A stretch of DNA of 55,421 nt from Armatimonadota bacterium (GTDB lineage Bacteria; Armatimonadota; Zipacnadia; UBA1398; JAKPQA01): contig JAKPQA010000005.1 in assembly GCA_029547025.1 (NCBI GenBank), forward strand, positions 67,880 through 123,300, written 5' to 3'. Of this stretch, positions 42,230 through 50,929 are shown in pieces. The notes under the pieces were generated by a model. It saw only the letters and a list, made by a program, of their open reading frames with translations. It was not told where the DNA came from and ran no database searches. Each line of letters starts with the position of its first letter. The first letter of the stretch is position 1. Made by a program: the position numbers and the translations under genes.

Positions 42230-43303
42230 CTAACGCTTCTTCCGGGTGGCAGGCGGTTTGCGCAACCAGACTTCCTGATTCTTCTCGCTCGATGCGTAGA
42301 TGCCGTCGAGGATCCTCTGGGTCTCGAGAACCTGCTCGGCCGGTGCGGGAGTCTCCTTGTCATTGAGGATGGCATCGACGTAGAGGCGGATCTCCTCGGA
42401 GTGGCTCCGCACCTCAGGCATTCGCACGGGTTCGAGGTTGATCAACACACCGGCCCGAGACGAGTACAGCTTGCATGGGTTCCAGGTGCATCCACCCTTG
42501 TCGCCGAGGATCTCGACGTTGAACACGTCGTGGTCGATGTTGGAGGCCCAACTGGCCTCTAGGGTGAGGCATGCGTGGTTCTCGAGGCGGACGAATGCGG
42601 AGGCATAGTCCTCGACATCGAACTTGCGCGGGTTCCAGCGCCAGTCGATCATGTCCTCGGGGGGGCGCTTGCCGAACTTGGCATAGGTGGCGCCGCTGAC
42701 AGCGACGGGCTTGGGATAGCCCATCAGGTACATGGCCAGATCGAGGCAGTGGACGCCAATGTCGATGAGCGGCCCGCCACCCGACTCGGCTTTCTGCGAG
42801 AACACGCCCCAGCTCGGGATGCCGCGACGGCGGGTGGCGATCGCCTTGGCCGCGTAGACTTCGCCGAGGGCCCCATCGTCGATGAGGCGCTTGAGTGCCT
42901 GCGACTTGGCGTCGAAACGGCAGTTGACCCCCACCATCAGCCGCCGTCCGTACTTCTTCGCCGCGTCGACCATCGCCTGGCCGTCCTGGGCGTTCATGGC
43001 GATGGGTTTCTCGACCAGCACATGGCAGCCCGCTTTGAGCGCGGCGATGGTGGGGTCCTTGTGCATGCGGTTGCCCGTGCACACCGACACCAGGTCCAGG
43101 TCCGGGTGTTTCTCGAGCATCTCGGCATAGCTGTCGTAGACGTCGGGGATTCCGCACTCCTCGCGCGCCGCCTTGCGGGCCTTGGGGTCGACATCGGCTC
43201 CGGCGACGAGTGTGACGTTGTCCAGCGCCTTGTATCCGGGGATGTGGGCCCCGCGGGCAATCCCGCCAAGGCCGATCACGCCGACCTTCAGAATCTTGGC
43301 CAA
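42230..43303 (-). CDS. Gfo/Idh/MocA family oxidoreductase
   Basis: About 357 residues. NAD(P)-binding GVIGLGGIARGAHIPGY at the N-terminus, then the EKPIA motif with catalytic lysine and a C-terminal beta-sheet domain (GGPLIDIGVHCLDLAMYLMG; WASNIDHDVFNVEILGDKGG). The family oxidises or reduces sugar hydroxyls, often cyclitols and keto-sugars. I start it at TTG 43303, with AAGGAG ten bases upstream; an ATG at that same site is in another frame. It could cooperate with the nearby dehydrogenases or with the ThuA protein, but that is inference. Confidence 0.87.
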   Translation of the reverse strand: MAKILKVGVIGLGGIARGAHIPGYKALDNVTLVAGADVDPKARKAAREECGIPDVYDSYAEMLEKHPDLDLVSVCTGNRMHKDPTIAALKAGCHVLVEKPIAMNAQDGQAMVDAAKKYGRRLMVGVNCRFDAKSQALKRLIDDGALGEVYAAKAIATRRRGIPSWGVFSQKAESGGGPLIDIGVHCLDLAMYLMGYPKPVAVSGATYAKFGKRPPEDMIDWRWNPRKFDVEDYASAFVRLENHACLTLEASWASNIDHDVFNVEILGDKGGCTWNPCKLYSSRAGVLINLEPVRMPEVRSHSEEIRLYVDAILNDKETPAPAEQVLETQRILDGIYASSEKNQEVWLRKPPATRKKR

Positions 43304-43447
43304 GCCAGTCCATCTCCTTCCGTGGGCTCCCACTCTCGGGACCACCGCTGTGTACGGATCCCGGCAGACGGAATCCTCCGTGGAACCCGAAACCGCGCGC
43401 CAGGGTGGCAGGAGTCCGCCCCATGGCCGAGAATGTAAACGCTAGCT

Positions 43448-44356
43448 ATGGGTCAGGTTCGGGGTACCGGCAAGCGTGTGTGGGTCCGGCGTCTCGCTCT
43501 TGCAGTGGTGCTCCTCGGCGGGTGGCTCGCCTCGGGCTCCCAAGCGAGGGCCGTGCCGGGCGTTCGCCACGTGATCGTCGTGAGCGTCGATGGCCTCCGG
43601 CCTGACGTGCTGCGAGCGGCCGCGGCGCCCAATGTGGCGGCCCTGATGGGCGTGGGTTCCTGGACCCTCTCAGCACGAACCGTGAACCCGAGCGTGACTC
43701 TGCCAGCGCATTGCTCGATGCTCTCGGGGGTGACGCCCCAGGTTCATGGTGTCACCCGGAATGACTGGAGCCCCGGAGATGGGGCGCTCGGCGTGTCGAC
43801 CGCATTCAGCATTGCCAGGCAGTACGGCCTGGTGTGTGCGGCGTTCGTGAGCAAACCCAAGCTCCGCGCGCTGGCGCCGCAGGGGGTCTGCGACGTGTTC
43901 GAGGTGGTGCCGAGCGATGCGCGCGCGGTGGCGGCTCGGGCTGCGGCTTATATCGAGCGGCGTCGACCGAACCTGTGCTTCGTGCACTTGAGCGACGTCG
44001 ACTCGGCAGGGCATTCGGCAGGCTGGGGGAGCGCCGCACAGGTTGCGGCGTGCGGGCAGTGTGACGCGGCCATTGGACTGCTGCTGGGGGCCGCTCACCG
44101 GGCTCAGATCGCGACCGAGAGCGTGATGATCGTCACATCGGACCATGGAGGGCACGGCCGGGGCCATGGGGGCACGTCGGTGGCCGATGTGACCATCCCG
44201 TGGGTGTGTGCGGGGCGTGGAGTTGCGGTGCGCTACGCCATCCCGACTCCGGTGAGTGTGTGTGATACGGCCGCGGTGGCGCTGTTTGGGCTCGGCATTG
44301 CCCGCCCGGCAGACTGGACAGGACGAGTGGTGCCCGGGCTGTTCCCGGGTTACTAG
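43448..44356 (+). CDS. Secreted type I phosphodiesterase/alkaline-phosphatase superfamily protein
   Basis: 302 residues with a signal peptide (RLALAVVLLGGWLASGSQA). The alkaline-phosphatase superfamily metal site is visible: VVSVDGLRPD (first aspartate), NPSVTLPAHCSM with the threonine nucleophile, LSDVDSAGH and VTSDHGGHGRGHGGTS, supplying Asp and His ligands for two zincs. Such nucleotide pyrophosphatase/phosphodiesterase proteins cleave phosphodiesters or phosphate monoesters outside the cytoplasm. Somewhat shorter than typical NPPs (about 400), so probably a minimal version. The start at ATG 43448 lacks an obvious ribosome binding site. Confidence 0.83.
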   Translation: MGQVRGTGKRVWVRRLALAVVLLGGWLASGSQARAVPGVRHVIVVSVDGLRPDVLRAAAAPNVAALMGVGSWTLSARTVNPSVTLPAHCSMLSGVTPQVHGVTRNDWSPGDGALGVSTAFSIARQYGLVCAAFVSKPKLRALAPQGVCDVFEVVPSDARAVAARAAAYIERRRPNLCFVHLSDVDSAGHSAGWGSAAQVAACGQCDAAIGLLLGAAHRAQIATESVMIVTSDHGGHGRGHGGTSVADVTIPWVCAGRGVAVRYAIPTPVSVCDTAAVALFGLGIARPADWTGRVVPGLFPGY

Positions 44357-44427
44357 GGCACGGGGCGACCTCAGCGATCGGGCCGGTGCTCCCGTGCCGA
44401 CCGCAGATGAGCGGACGGTGGGCTGCG

Positions 44428-45117
44428 ATGAGCAAGCGGATCCTCGTTGTCGAAGACGACCGGCAAGCTCGAGAGACCCTGGTCTTTGCCCTCGAGCACG
44501 AAGGGTACGAGGTCATCGAGGCGGCGGACGGGGAGGAGGCGCTCGCCAAGCTTGCCGCGTCCAAGCCCGATCTGGTGCTTCTCGACCTCATGCTGCCCCG
44601 CGTGGACGGACTAGACGTGTGCAAGCGCGCCCGTGAGATGAGTTCGGTGCCCATCATCATGCTCACCGCGCGCAATGAGGAGATCGACAAGGTGCTCGGG
44701 CTCGAGGTCGGCGCCGACGACTACGTGACCAAGCCCTACGGCACCCGGGAGCTCCTGGCCCGGATCCGGGCCAACCTCCGGCGGGCCAGGGAGATGGCGC
44801 GGCAGGTGCCCGAGACTGACGAGATCGTCGTCGGCAGCATCAGCATCACTCCGTCCAAGCGCGAGGTGCTGGTTCGGGGCGAGCCCGTCTACCTGACTCC
44901 CAAGGAGTTTGACCTGCTGTACATGCTCGCCAAGAACGCCGACCGCGTACTCACTCGGGGCGAACTGCTCAGCGAGGTGTGGGGCTACGAGGGCATGGAC
45001 ACGCGCTCGCTCGATGTGCATGTGGGCCGTCTGCGCGCCAAGCTGGAGGAGAACCCGGCCGAACCCAGGATCATTCTGACCGCGCGCTCGGTTGGCTACC
45101 GGATGGTTCGCAGCTGA
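44428..45117 (+). CDS. OmpR/PhoB-family response regulator
   Basis: About 229 residues. Receiver domain: acidic pocket D10-D11, phospho-acceptor Asp53 in LVLLDLMLP, Thr in MLTARNE and Lys in YVTKPY. The C-terminal winged helix (LTPKEFDLLYMLAKNADRVL; TRSLDVHVGRLRAKLEEN; GYRMV) binds DNA. Start ATG 44428. It is followed, convergently, by a PAS-HisKA protein that lacks an ATPase domain, so it has no orthodox kinase partner next door. The soluble GAF-PAS kinase at 22766 is one candidate. Confidence 0.92.
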   Translation: MSKRILVVEDDRQARETLVFALEHEGYEVIEAADGEEALAKLAASKPDLVLLDLMLPRVDGLDVCKRAREMSSVPIIMLTARNEEIDKVLGLEVGADDYVTKPYGTRELLARIRANLRRAREMARQVPETDEIVVGSISITPSKREVLVRGEPVYLTPKEFDLLYMLAKNADRVLTRGELLSEVWGYEGMDTRSLDVHVGRLRAKLEENPAEPRIILTARSVGYRMVRS

Positions 45118-45127
45118 GTGTCGGACC

Positions 45128-45778
45128 TCACGACTGGGTCTCGTAGGCTTTCAGCGTCGCCTGGAAGTTGGGGACGGTCTGGCTGATTTCCTGCTTCGCG
45201 CGGGTGATCTCGTCCAGGATCCCCGTGATGCGTTCACACAGTGTCACGATGCGCCCCAAGCGCTCGTGCAAGTCCTGCTGGCCTTCCCCGAGCGCTCGCT
45301 GTGTCAGCTGGGCGTTCCCCATGATGGCACCCAGAGGGCTGCGGATGTCGTGGTTGACGCGCACCAGTTTGGCCATGAGGCGCCTCAGCGCATCGAGCTC
45401 GCGGGACTCATCCGGGTCTCCCGTTCGGGCTTCGAGGGAACGGGCGGCCATGGCCAGCTCAGGCGAGTCGCCCGGGCCGCCACACAGACAGCACGTCAGA
45501 TTCACGGGCACCCAGCCGCCGTCTCCACGCACCAGCCGAGCCACGGCGGATTGGCGTCCCCCCTGGAGCGCAAGGTGCAGTAGGTCCGCCACCTGCAGGC
45601 GGTCGACCGCGGGGACGAACGACCAGAGTGTCGTGTCGAGCGCCGATCCGCCCACCAGAGATGCGAATGCGGGGCTCTCCGCCAGCACCCGCCCGCTCAG
45701 GTCGATGATGAACACGGGCTCCGAGACCAGCTCCAGGAGCGCCTGGTCACGCGTGGGCACTTCGGCCGTGCCGTTCAT
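45128..45778 (-). CDS. PAS-HisKA protein lacking a kinase ATPase domain
   Basis: About 216 residues; ATG 45778 after GCAGGTGA. An N-terminal PAS domain (EPVFIIDLSGRVLAESPAFA) leads into a dimerisation/phospho-acceptor helix with His143 in RVNHDIRSPLGAIMGNAQLT, a normal HisKA H-box. The protein then stops at KAYETQS, so the HATPase domain (N, G1, G2 boxes) is absent. The stop is followed by the end of the response regulator, leaving no room for a split domain on this strand. It may be a phosphotransfer partner or a competitor for dimerisation; it could also be a degraded kinase. Confidence 0.75.
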   Translation of the reverse strand: MNGTAEVPTRDQALLELVSEPVFIIDLSGRVLAESPAFASLVGGSALDTTLWSFVPAVDRLQVADLLHLALQGGRQSAVARLVRGDGGWVPVNLTCCLCGGPGDSPELAMAARSLEARTGDPDESRELDALRRLMAKLVRVNHDIRSPLGAIMGNAQLTQRALGEGQQDLHERLGRIVTLCERITGILDEITRAKQEISQTVPNFQATLKAYETQS

Positions 45779-45920
45779 CGCAGTCACCTGCCGTCGTCCG
45801 GGGCGGCCGTCTCGATCCTCAGCGAGGATCGAGTGGCCTTCCTGGTGAAGAACGACCCCGTTGCGAACTAGTTCGCCAGGCCATCGAGGAGTCCTGGCGA
45901 TTCCGGAGAGGACCCGCCCC

Positions 45921-48275
45921 ATGGGCACCCCTACCCTGGAAGCGACCGAGGCGCCATTTCGCGTGGCAGAGGGCCGCATCGATGCCCTGAAGCGGGTGGC
46001 ACTGGCCGGACCGGACACCCCCATCGGCTTCCGCTGCTGGGCCCATTGCCAGGCCGCGATCGACCATGCGGGCGAGCCCCTCGTGATTCGCCGCGCCCAC
46101 GCGCTGGCTCTGACCCTCAAGACTTTTCCCGCCATCGTTGGGCCTCTGGATGTGGTCGCGGGGACGCACCTGTTTGGGGAGAAGGCCGGGCGCGATAGCG
46201 GATTCGACTTCGTCGAGTTTGCCCCTCACTACTACGACCCGCCCGGCGATGCGCTTCGGGCGGGCCTGGAGCACACCGAACTCACTCCCGAACAGCGCGC
46301 GACAGTCCTCTCGTGTGTGGGCCGTCACCACGAGCTTCTCCTCGGCACGGCGACTGCTCCCTCACCGCCCGAAGAGGTCCGCGCGGCGACCGAGGCCCAC
46401 GTTCTCTTCGGTGGGGGCTATTGCGTGAATCATAGTGTTCGCGACTATGGCCTCGTGGTCTGCAGGGGCTTCCGCGCCCTGGCGGAGGAGATCGACACCG
46501 CCCTGGCCGCGTGCCGGATCGAGGACCCCGACGACATCCAGAAGCTGGTCTTCTACCGTGGTGCCTCGGCGGTGGCACACGCGGCCGAGGGCCTGGGCAG
46601 GCGCTATGCCGAGGTCGCCCGGGCCGAGGCGGCGACGTGTGCCGACCCCGCCCGTCGCGCCGAACTCGAACGAATGGCGGAAGCATGCGAGCGCGTGCCG
46701 GCGGAGCCGGCCCGCACGCTCTTCGAGGCCGTCCAGGCCATCTGGTTGGCCCACGCCATCACCTGCTGCGAGGACCACATCAACGCCAACTCCATCGGCC
46801 GGCTCGATCAGATCCTCCAGCCGTACTATGAGGCCGATGTCACCGCAGGCCGGATGGACCGCGAGGGTGCCATCCAGCTCATTGAGCTGCTATGGCTGAA
46901 GCTGTACCGCGACTATGACGTGCAGCAGGTCGTGCTGAGCGGTCAGCGTCCCGACGGCACCGACGCCACCAACGACATGACCTACATCTGCCTGGAGGCC
47001 ACCCGCCGCCTGGGCTTGGTGCGATGCCTGTCGGTGCGCCTGCACAAGGGTTCGCCGCGGAAGCTGCTCGAGGAGGCCACCGACCTGCTGAGCCAGGGAG
47101 GCGGCATTCCGTTCTTCTTCAACGACGACGTCATCGTACCGGCCCTCTGCGACAAGGGGATCCCCCTCGAGGACGCTCGCGACTACGCCGTCATCGGGTG
47201 TGTTGAGATCACGATTCCCGGTCGAACCAACCCCCACGCGGTGAGCCACAACACCAACTTGGCCAAGTGTCTCGAACTTGCCCTGCACGATGGCTTCGAC
47301 CCGGCCACCGGTCGGCAAGTCGGACCGCACACGGGTCTTCTCGAGTCCTTCGGCTCCATGCGCGAGGTGTTTGAGGCCTACAAGCGTCAGGTCGAGCACT
47401 TCACCCGCATCGGCGCGTTCCTGTCCAACGCGGGGGAACAGCAACAGGAGTCCACTTTTCCGCTCCCGTATGAGTCCATCCTGACCGCTGACTGCATCGC
47501 TCGTGGGAGGGACATCACGGCCGGAGGCGCACGGTACAACTACCATTCGTGCTCGGCCATCGGGATCCCGAATGTGGCGGACTCGCTGGCGGCGCTGGAC
47601 CGCTTGGTGTTTGGCACACGGACGATCGGGGCGGAAGAGCTACGACGGGCGCTGCTGGCCGACTTCGAGGGCTACGAACCTCTGCGGCAGATGCTGCTCC
47701 ATTCGGCCCCCAAGTACGGGAATGACCGGGAGGAAGTGGATGCGCTGGCGGCCGAGGTCTCGGCCCACTTCTGCGAGACCCTGGCCGGCCACCGCGCGCG
47801 GTTCAACGGCCGGTTCCACGCACACCTGTTCTCCTTCCTGTGGCATGTCGATCCCTTCGGGCGGAGCACCGGGGCGCTCCCCGATGGCCGGAAGGCGGGG
47901 CAGCCGCTGGCCTACAGCCTTTCACCCACCCAGGGGCGGGATGAGCAAGGCGTCACCGCCGTGCTCAACAGCCTCGCTGCCATTCCGCATGACATGGCCG
48001 CCGCGTCGAGCTCGGCCATCATCGAGCTCGCGCCGTCATTCTTCGCCGGCGAAGGACGGAATCGGTTCGTCGATCTGCTGCAGTCAGCCATCGCACGAGG
48101 GATCGGGCAGATGCAGTTCAACGTGGTCACTGCCGAGAGGCTGAAGCTCGCCCAGGAAGATCCCGAGAACTATGGCAATATCGTGGTCCGCGTCTCCGGA
48201 TTCAGCCAGCGGTTCGCCTCGATCGGCAGGGAGCTGCAGGATCACATCATCGCCCGCGTCAAACACGAGCACTGA
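45921..48275 (+). CDS. Glycyl radical enzyme, pyruvate-formate-lyase family, second copy
   Basis: 784 residues from ATG 45921, after GAGAGGA. PFL-type barrel with active-site C427 in VIGCVEITIPG and glycyl radical loop RVSGFSQRF with Gly760. Conserved blocks include LLHSAPKYGND, DPFGRSTGALPDGRKAGQ and GIGQMQFNVV. The Cys-Val-Glu centre and Arg/Gly-rich DGRKAG loop are those of radical lyases and dehydratases rather than pyruvate formate-lyase. It is longer than the 715-residue copy at 20381 and shares the same LLHSAPKYGND-type block (there MIHRAPKYGND), so the two are paralogues. Substrate unknown; no activase lies nearby. A GACCC-GAAG-GGGTC hairpin follows at about 48285. Confidence 0.87.
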   Translation: MGTPTLEATEAPFRVAEGRIDALKRVALAGPDTPIGFRCWAHCQAAIDHAGEPLVIRRAHALALTLKTFPAIVGPLDVVAGTHLFGEKAGRDSGFDFVEFAPHYYDPPGDALRAGLEHTELTPEQRATVLSCVGRHHELLLGTATAPSPPEEVRAATEAHVLFGGGYCVNHSVRDYGLVVCRGFRALAEEIDTALAACRIEDPDDIQKLVFYRGASAVAHAAEGLGRRYAEVARAEAATCADPARRAELERMAEACERVPAEPARTLFEAVQAIWLAHAITCCEDHINANSIGRLDQILQPYYEADVTAGRMDREGAIQLIELLWLKLYRDYDVQQVVLSGQRPDGTDATNDMTYICLEATRRLGLVRCLSVRLHKGSPRKLLEEATDLLSQGGGIPFFFNDDVIVPALCDKGIPLEDARDYAVIGCVEITIPGRTNPHAVSHNTNLAKCLELALHDGFDPATGRQVGPHTGLLESFGSMREVFEAYKRQVEHFTRIGAFLSNAGEQQQESTFPLPYESILTADCIARGRDITAGGARYNYHSCSAIGIPNVADSLAALDRLVFGTRTIGAEELRRALLADFEGYEPLRQMLLHSAPKYGNDREEVDALAAEVSAHFCETLAGHRARFNGRFHAHLFSFLWHVDPFGRSTGALPDGRKAGQPLAYSLSPTQGRDEQGVTAVLNSLAAIPHDMAAASSSAIIELAPSFFAGEGRNRFVDLLQSAIARGIGQMQFNVVTAERLKLAQEDPENYGNIVVRVSGFSQRFASIGRELQDHIIARVKHEH

Positions 48276-48382
48276 GGAGGCCGAGACCCGAAGGGGTCGC
48301 GCTCTGCCCCGGGGACTGCGCCTCTCGCCGAACGGACACTGCGTCGGCGCCCCAGCCGTCCATGGCGGGCAGACGCCGCGTC

Positions 48383-50251
48383 TCAGAACCGGTACCCGAC
48401 CCCGAGCAGCCAGTTCGGGCTACGGCCCAGCTGGTCGGCACCGCCCACCAGGCGGACGTGGTCGCCGATCATCTGGACGGCCCGCAGGTCCAGGTCGGGC
48501 GCGTTGCCGTTGTAGACGTCGAGGCTCAGCACCGACCGCCGCGACGGCCGCCAGTCGACGCCCACCCCTGCGGTGGTGTGGTTGAGGCCGAACCGCCCCG
48601 TGAACTCGCCGGCGCGGTGGCTGAGCTGCGCCCTCACCCAGTTGGTGCGGCCGACGTCGCCCATGCCGAGTACCGCACCGGTATCGTTGCGGCCCATCCA
48701 GTCGACATCGAAGTACGTGCTGAAGCGTCGGTCGCGGACCGAATAGAGCAGGTCCTCGTGGATGTCGAGCGTCGAGTGCTCGACCTTCTTGGCAACCTTG
48801 AGCGCCTCTTTGACGTCCGGCATGATCCCGACTGCGTCGCGAGCGAACTGCCCCAGGCCACCGCTCTGCGACCGACCCGTGGCTTGGTCGACGTCTCGTG
48901 CCATGTCGAGGATCAGGTCCGCTGCCTCACGCAGGCTTCTCATGGCCTGCTCCATATTCCCGCTCGTGCCCGAGTCCACCAACAGGCGCCGGGCCTCTCG
49001 GGCGGTCACCGTCAGGTCCTCGGTGAGCTGGTGCAGGCTCCTCGATACCTCGCGCACACCCGACTCCAGCTCCTCGTCCATCATCCGGTCGAGCCGGCCG
49101 GCGGCGCTCGCCAATCCCGAGGCCGTGGCCCTGACGTCGGCCTTCAGCCGGTCGTCGCTGGTCAGCTCATCGAGTGAACCCGCGACTCGATCCAGTTTGG
49201 CCGAGGCCGATTCCACCGAGGCCATGATGCGGGCCACCTCGTCCTTGAGTCCTTCCCGCCCGAACATCTGGCGAACGTCATCGCTCATGGCCGCCAGGTT
49301 GGCGGACGCCTTGGCCGCATCCTCGAGCATCGACTTGAGGTGGGCGCGGTTGCCGGTGTCGCCCGTGATGGCACTGACGTCGCGCGTGATGCGCTCGAGC
49401 TCCGTGGCGGTCCGTTCGGCCGACTCCAACACCGTCTGCATTCGCGACTTGCCGCCTTCGCTCGACAGGAGGTCGTCAAGCGTCTCGGCCACGCGAGTCA
49501 GATGCTCACCGGTCTTGGCCAAGGCGGAGACACCCTTCTTGGCGTCGGCGGCGAGTGTCCCGTCGGTCGTGAACTGCCGGAGGCCGCGGGTCACCTCGGC
49601 AACCGAGTTCGCCGCGGCGGCCACACTCGTGGCCAGCCTCGAGATCTCGGCACTCCCCTGGTACATGGTCTTCTCGATCGCCCGCGCGCCGGTACCCACG
49701 TCTGTGGCCGCGGACTCGATCGAGCGGGTGGCCGTGGCGATCCCCTCGGCAGCGCGCCGGATCTCCTGCAGGGCCTCCGCCGTCATCGGGGCAATATCCA
49801 TCATGCCCGGCGCCACGTAGCCAACCAGTGTGCCGCCGGGATCCAGGAGGGGCCCCGACTGCCTTGTGGGCATGATGTCGACGAACGTCTGCCCGAGTGG
49901 AAAGCCTGACCGCACGGTGGCCTGGTAGCCCTGCCGCAGACGCGCGGCACGCTGGATCCGGCAGCGCAGCCGCACCACTATCCCAGCGTCCTCGAAACCC
50001 GCCGGCACCGCGGTCACTTCCTGGGGAAGGACCAACTCCATCGTGTCGACCCGCCCGACGGTGACACCGGCGAGCTTCACCGGGCTTCCCGGCGGCAGGC
50101 TCTCCGTCAGCTCGCCGAAGATGATACTCACCGGCATGTGGCCCGCGGTCAGGCCGTGGTTCTTGATGGCCCGCAACGCGCCAAACAGCAGCGCCACGGC
50201 CACAATAACCATGGCGCCGACCTTCACTTCTGTTCGCGCGGCCGGCGTCAT
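48383..50251 (-). CDS. MlaD/MCE-family lipid transport protein with outer-membrane-like C-terminus
   Basis: 622 residues, ATG 50251 with GAGGGGAC about six bases upstream. One transmembrane helix (VGAMVIVAVALLFGALRAI) anchors it in the inner membrane. A single MCE domain follows (about 38-145: GSPVKLAGVTVGRVDTMEL; RSGFPLGQTFVDIMPT), then a very long Ala/Ser/Glu-rich helical stalk (about 155-500) and a beta-rich end (FSTYFDVDWMGRNDTG; LSLDVYNGNAPDLDLRAVQM) finishing in GVGYRF, the terminal aromatic typical of outer-membrane strands. MCE proteins form hexameric tubes that carry lipids between membranes; ABC partners (MlaE/MlaF) are not in the window. Indicates a diderm cell envelope. Confidence 0.8.
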   Translation of the reverse strand: MTPAARTEVKVGAMVIVAVALLFGALRAIKNHGLTAGHMPVSIIFGELTESLPPGSPVKLAGVTVGRVDTMELVLPQEVTAVPAGFEDAGIVVRLRCRIQRAARLRQGYQATVRSGFPLGQTFVDIMPTRQSGPLLDPGGTLVGYVAPGMMDIAPMTAEALQEIRRAAEGIATATRSIESAATDVGTGARAIEKTMYQGSAEISRLATSVAAAANSVAEVTRGLRQFTTDGTLAADAKKGVSALAKTGEHLTRVAETLDDLLSSEGGKSRMQTVLESAERTATELERITRDVSAITGDTGNRAHLKSMLEDAAKASANLAAMSDDVRQMFGREGLKDEVARIMASVESASAKLDRVAGSLDELTSDDRLKADVRATASGLASAAGRLDRMMDEELESGVREVSRSLHQLTEDLTVTAREARRLLVDSGTSGNMEQAMRSLREAADLILDMARDVDQATGRSQSGGLGQFARDAVGIMPDVKEALKVAKKVEHSTLDIHEDLLYSVRDRRFSTYFDVDWMGRNDTGAVLGMGDVGRTNWVRAQLSHRAGEFTGRFGLNHTTAGVGVDWRPSRRSVLSLDVYNGNAPDLDLRAVQMIGDHVRLVGGADQLGRSPNWLLGVGYRF

Positions 50252-50360
50252 CGGCGTCCCCTCGGGTTGGGCGGCATCGGGAGTGTCGTGAAACAGTTCA
50301 ATGCCCGACGGGGGCGTCCCTCCTCGGCGCCGGCCTGTTCCCCGGGCCGTGCCCCAAGGC

Positions 50361-50366
50361 TATACT
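50361..50366 (+). promoter_or_regulatory. -10 box of tRNA-Leu promoter
   Basis: TATACT 12 bases before the first tRNA base places the transcription start just ahead of the mature 5' end. The -35 region is weak. Probable promoter by position. Confidence 0.5.
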
Positions 50367-50377
50367 GGACCGGGTGT

Positions 50378-50735
50378 GCCCAGGTGGTGGAACCGGCAGA
50401 CACAAGGGACTGGATGGCGGTCTCCCCGCTGGTGACAGTGGGGTAATAAACCGGGTGAACTCAGGGAAGGCTAAGTCGGCTGGTGCGACGCCGGGTGCCG
50501 ATATGCTGATCCTGAGCCAAGCCCGGGGGGAAACCCCCGGGAAGGTGCAGAGACTATGGCTGAGCCTGGGGCGGCTGCGTTGGCCGCGACGGCAATACCG
50601 CCACTCGAGCGCCCGGCATCTTCGCCGCCTGGTTCGCGGAGATGAAGAGATAGTCCACCCCCCCGGGAAACCGGGGGATATGTGTAAAATCCTTTGGCCC
50701 ATGCGGCCGTGCGGGTTCGAGTCCCGCCCTGGGCA
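50378..50735 (+). tRNA. tRNA-Leu(UAA), interrupted by group I intron
   Basis: 5' exon 50378-50411, 3' exon 50685-50735. The acceptor stem GCCCAGG/CCTGGGC pairs perfectly, the T arm is GCGGG-TTCGAGT-CCCGC, and the D stem is GTG/CAC. A long variable arm (GGCC-CATGC-GGCC) marks a class II tRNA. After removing the intron the anticodon arm reads AGGGA-CTTAAAA-TCCTT: a 7-base loop with UAA anticodon. The discriminator base is A (50735) and CCA is not encoded. Without the intron the anticodon loop cannot form, so splicing is required for function. Confidence 0.93.
50412..50684 (+). other. Self-splicing group I intron (IC3-like) in tRNA-Leu
   Basis: 273 nt, no open reading frame of its own. It lies between U33 and U34 of the tRNA and ends with G (50684). 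P1 is clear: the 5' exon ...GGGACU pairs with the internal guide GGTCTCC (50419-50425) with a terminal U-G wobble at the splice site. The core elements are readable in order: P as AACTCAGGGAAGGCT (50458), Q as ATCCTGAGCCAAGCC (50509), R as GTGCAGAGACTA (50545) and S as GATGAAGAGATAGTCC (50641). R and S pair through GACTAT/ATAGTC (P7). GC-rich stem-loops near 50524-50543 and 50657-50676 would be peripheral helices. Confidence 0.92.
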
Positions 50736-50835
50736 CCCGAAGAGACGCGAGGAACCGGCGTCGTCACTTGCGAACTCGCGGACCTCGGGCACCGCGCGCC
50801 TCCCTTGGCCGTGACGAGTCGGGCCCGGGCGACGT

Positions 50836-50855
50836 CCGCCGCCCACGGGCGGCGG
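50836..50855. terminator. GC hairpin downstream of tRNA-Leu
   Basis: CCGCCGCCC (50836-50844) and GGGCGGCGG (50847-50855) are perfect complements, placed between the tRNA and the end of the convergent peptidase gene. Probably a terminator; no T-run, and the loop of two is tight. Confidence 0.5.
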
Positions 50856-50929
50856 TTCCAGAACCCGACCGGCGCAGGCTGACCGGGAGCCGCGCTTCGA
50901 CGGCAAGGGCAGGGCTGCGGTGCCCCTCC

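Noticed and set aside
50374-50814. 146-residue reading frame running through the tRNA-Leu region
   Set aside because: It crosses both tRNA exons and the group I intron, whose RNA signals fully explain the sequence. Not a homing endonuclease.
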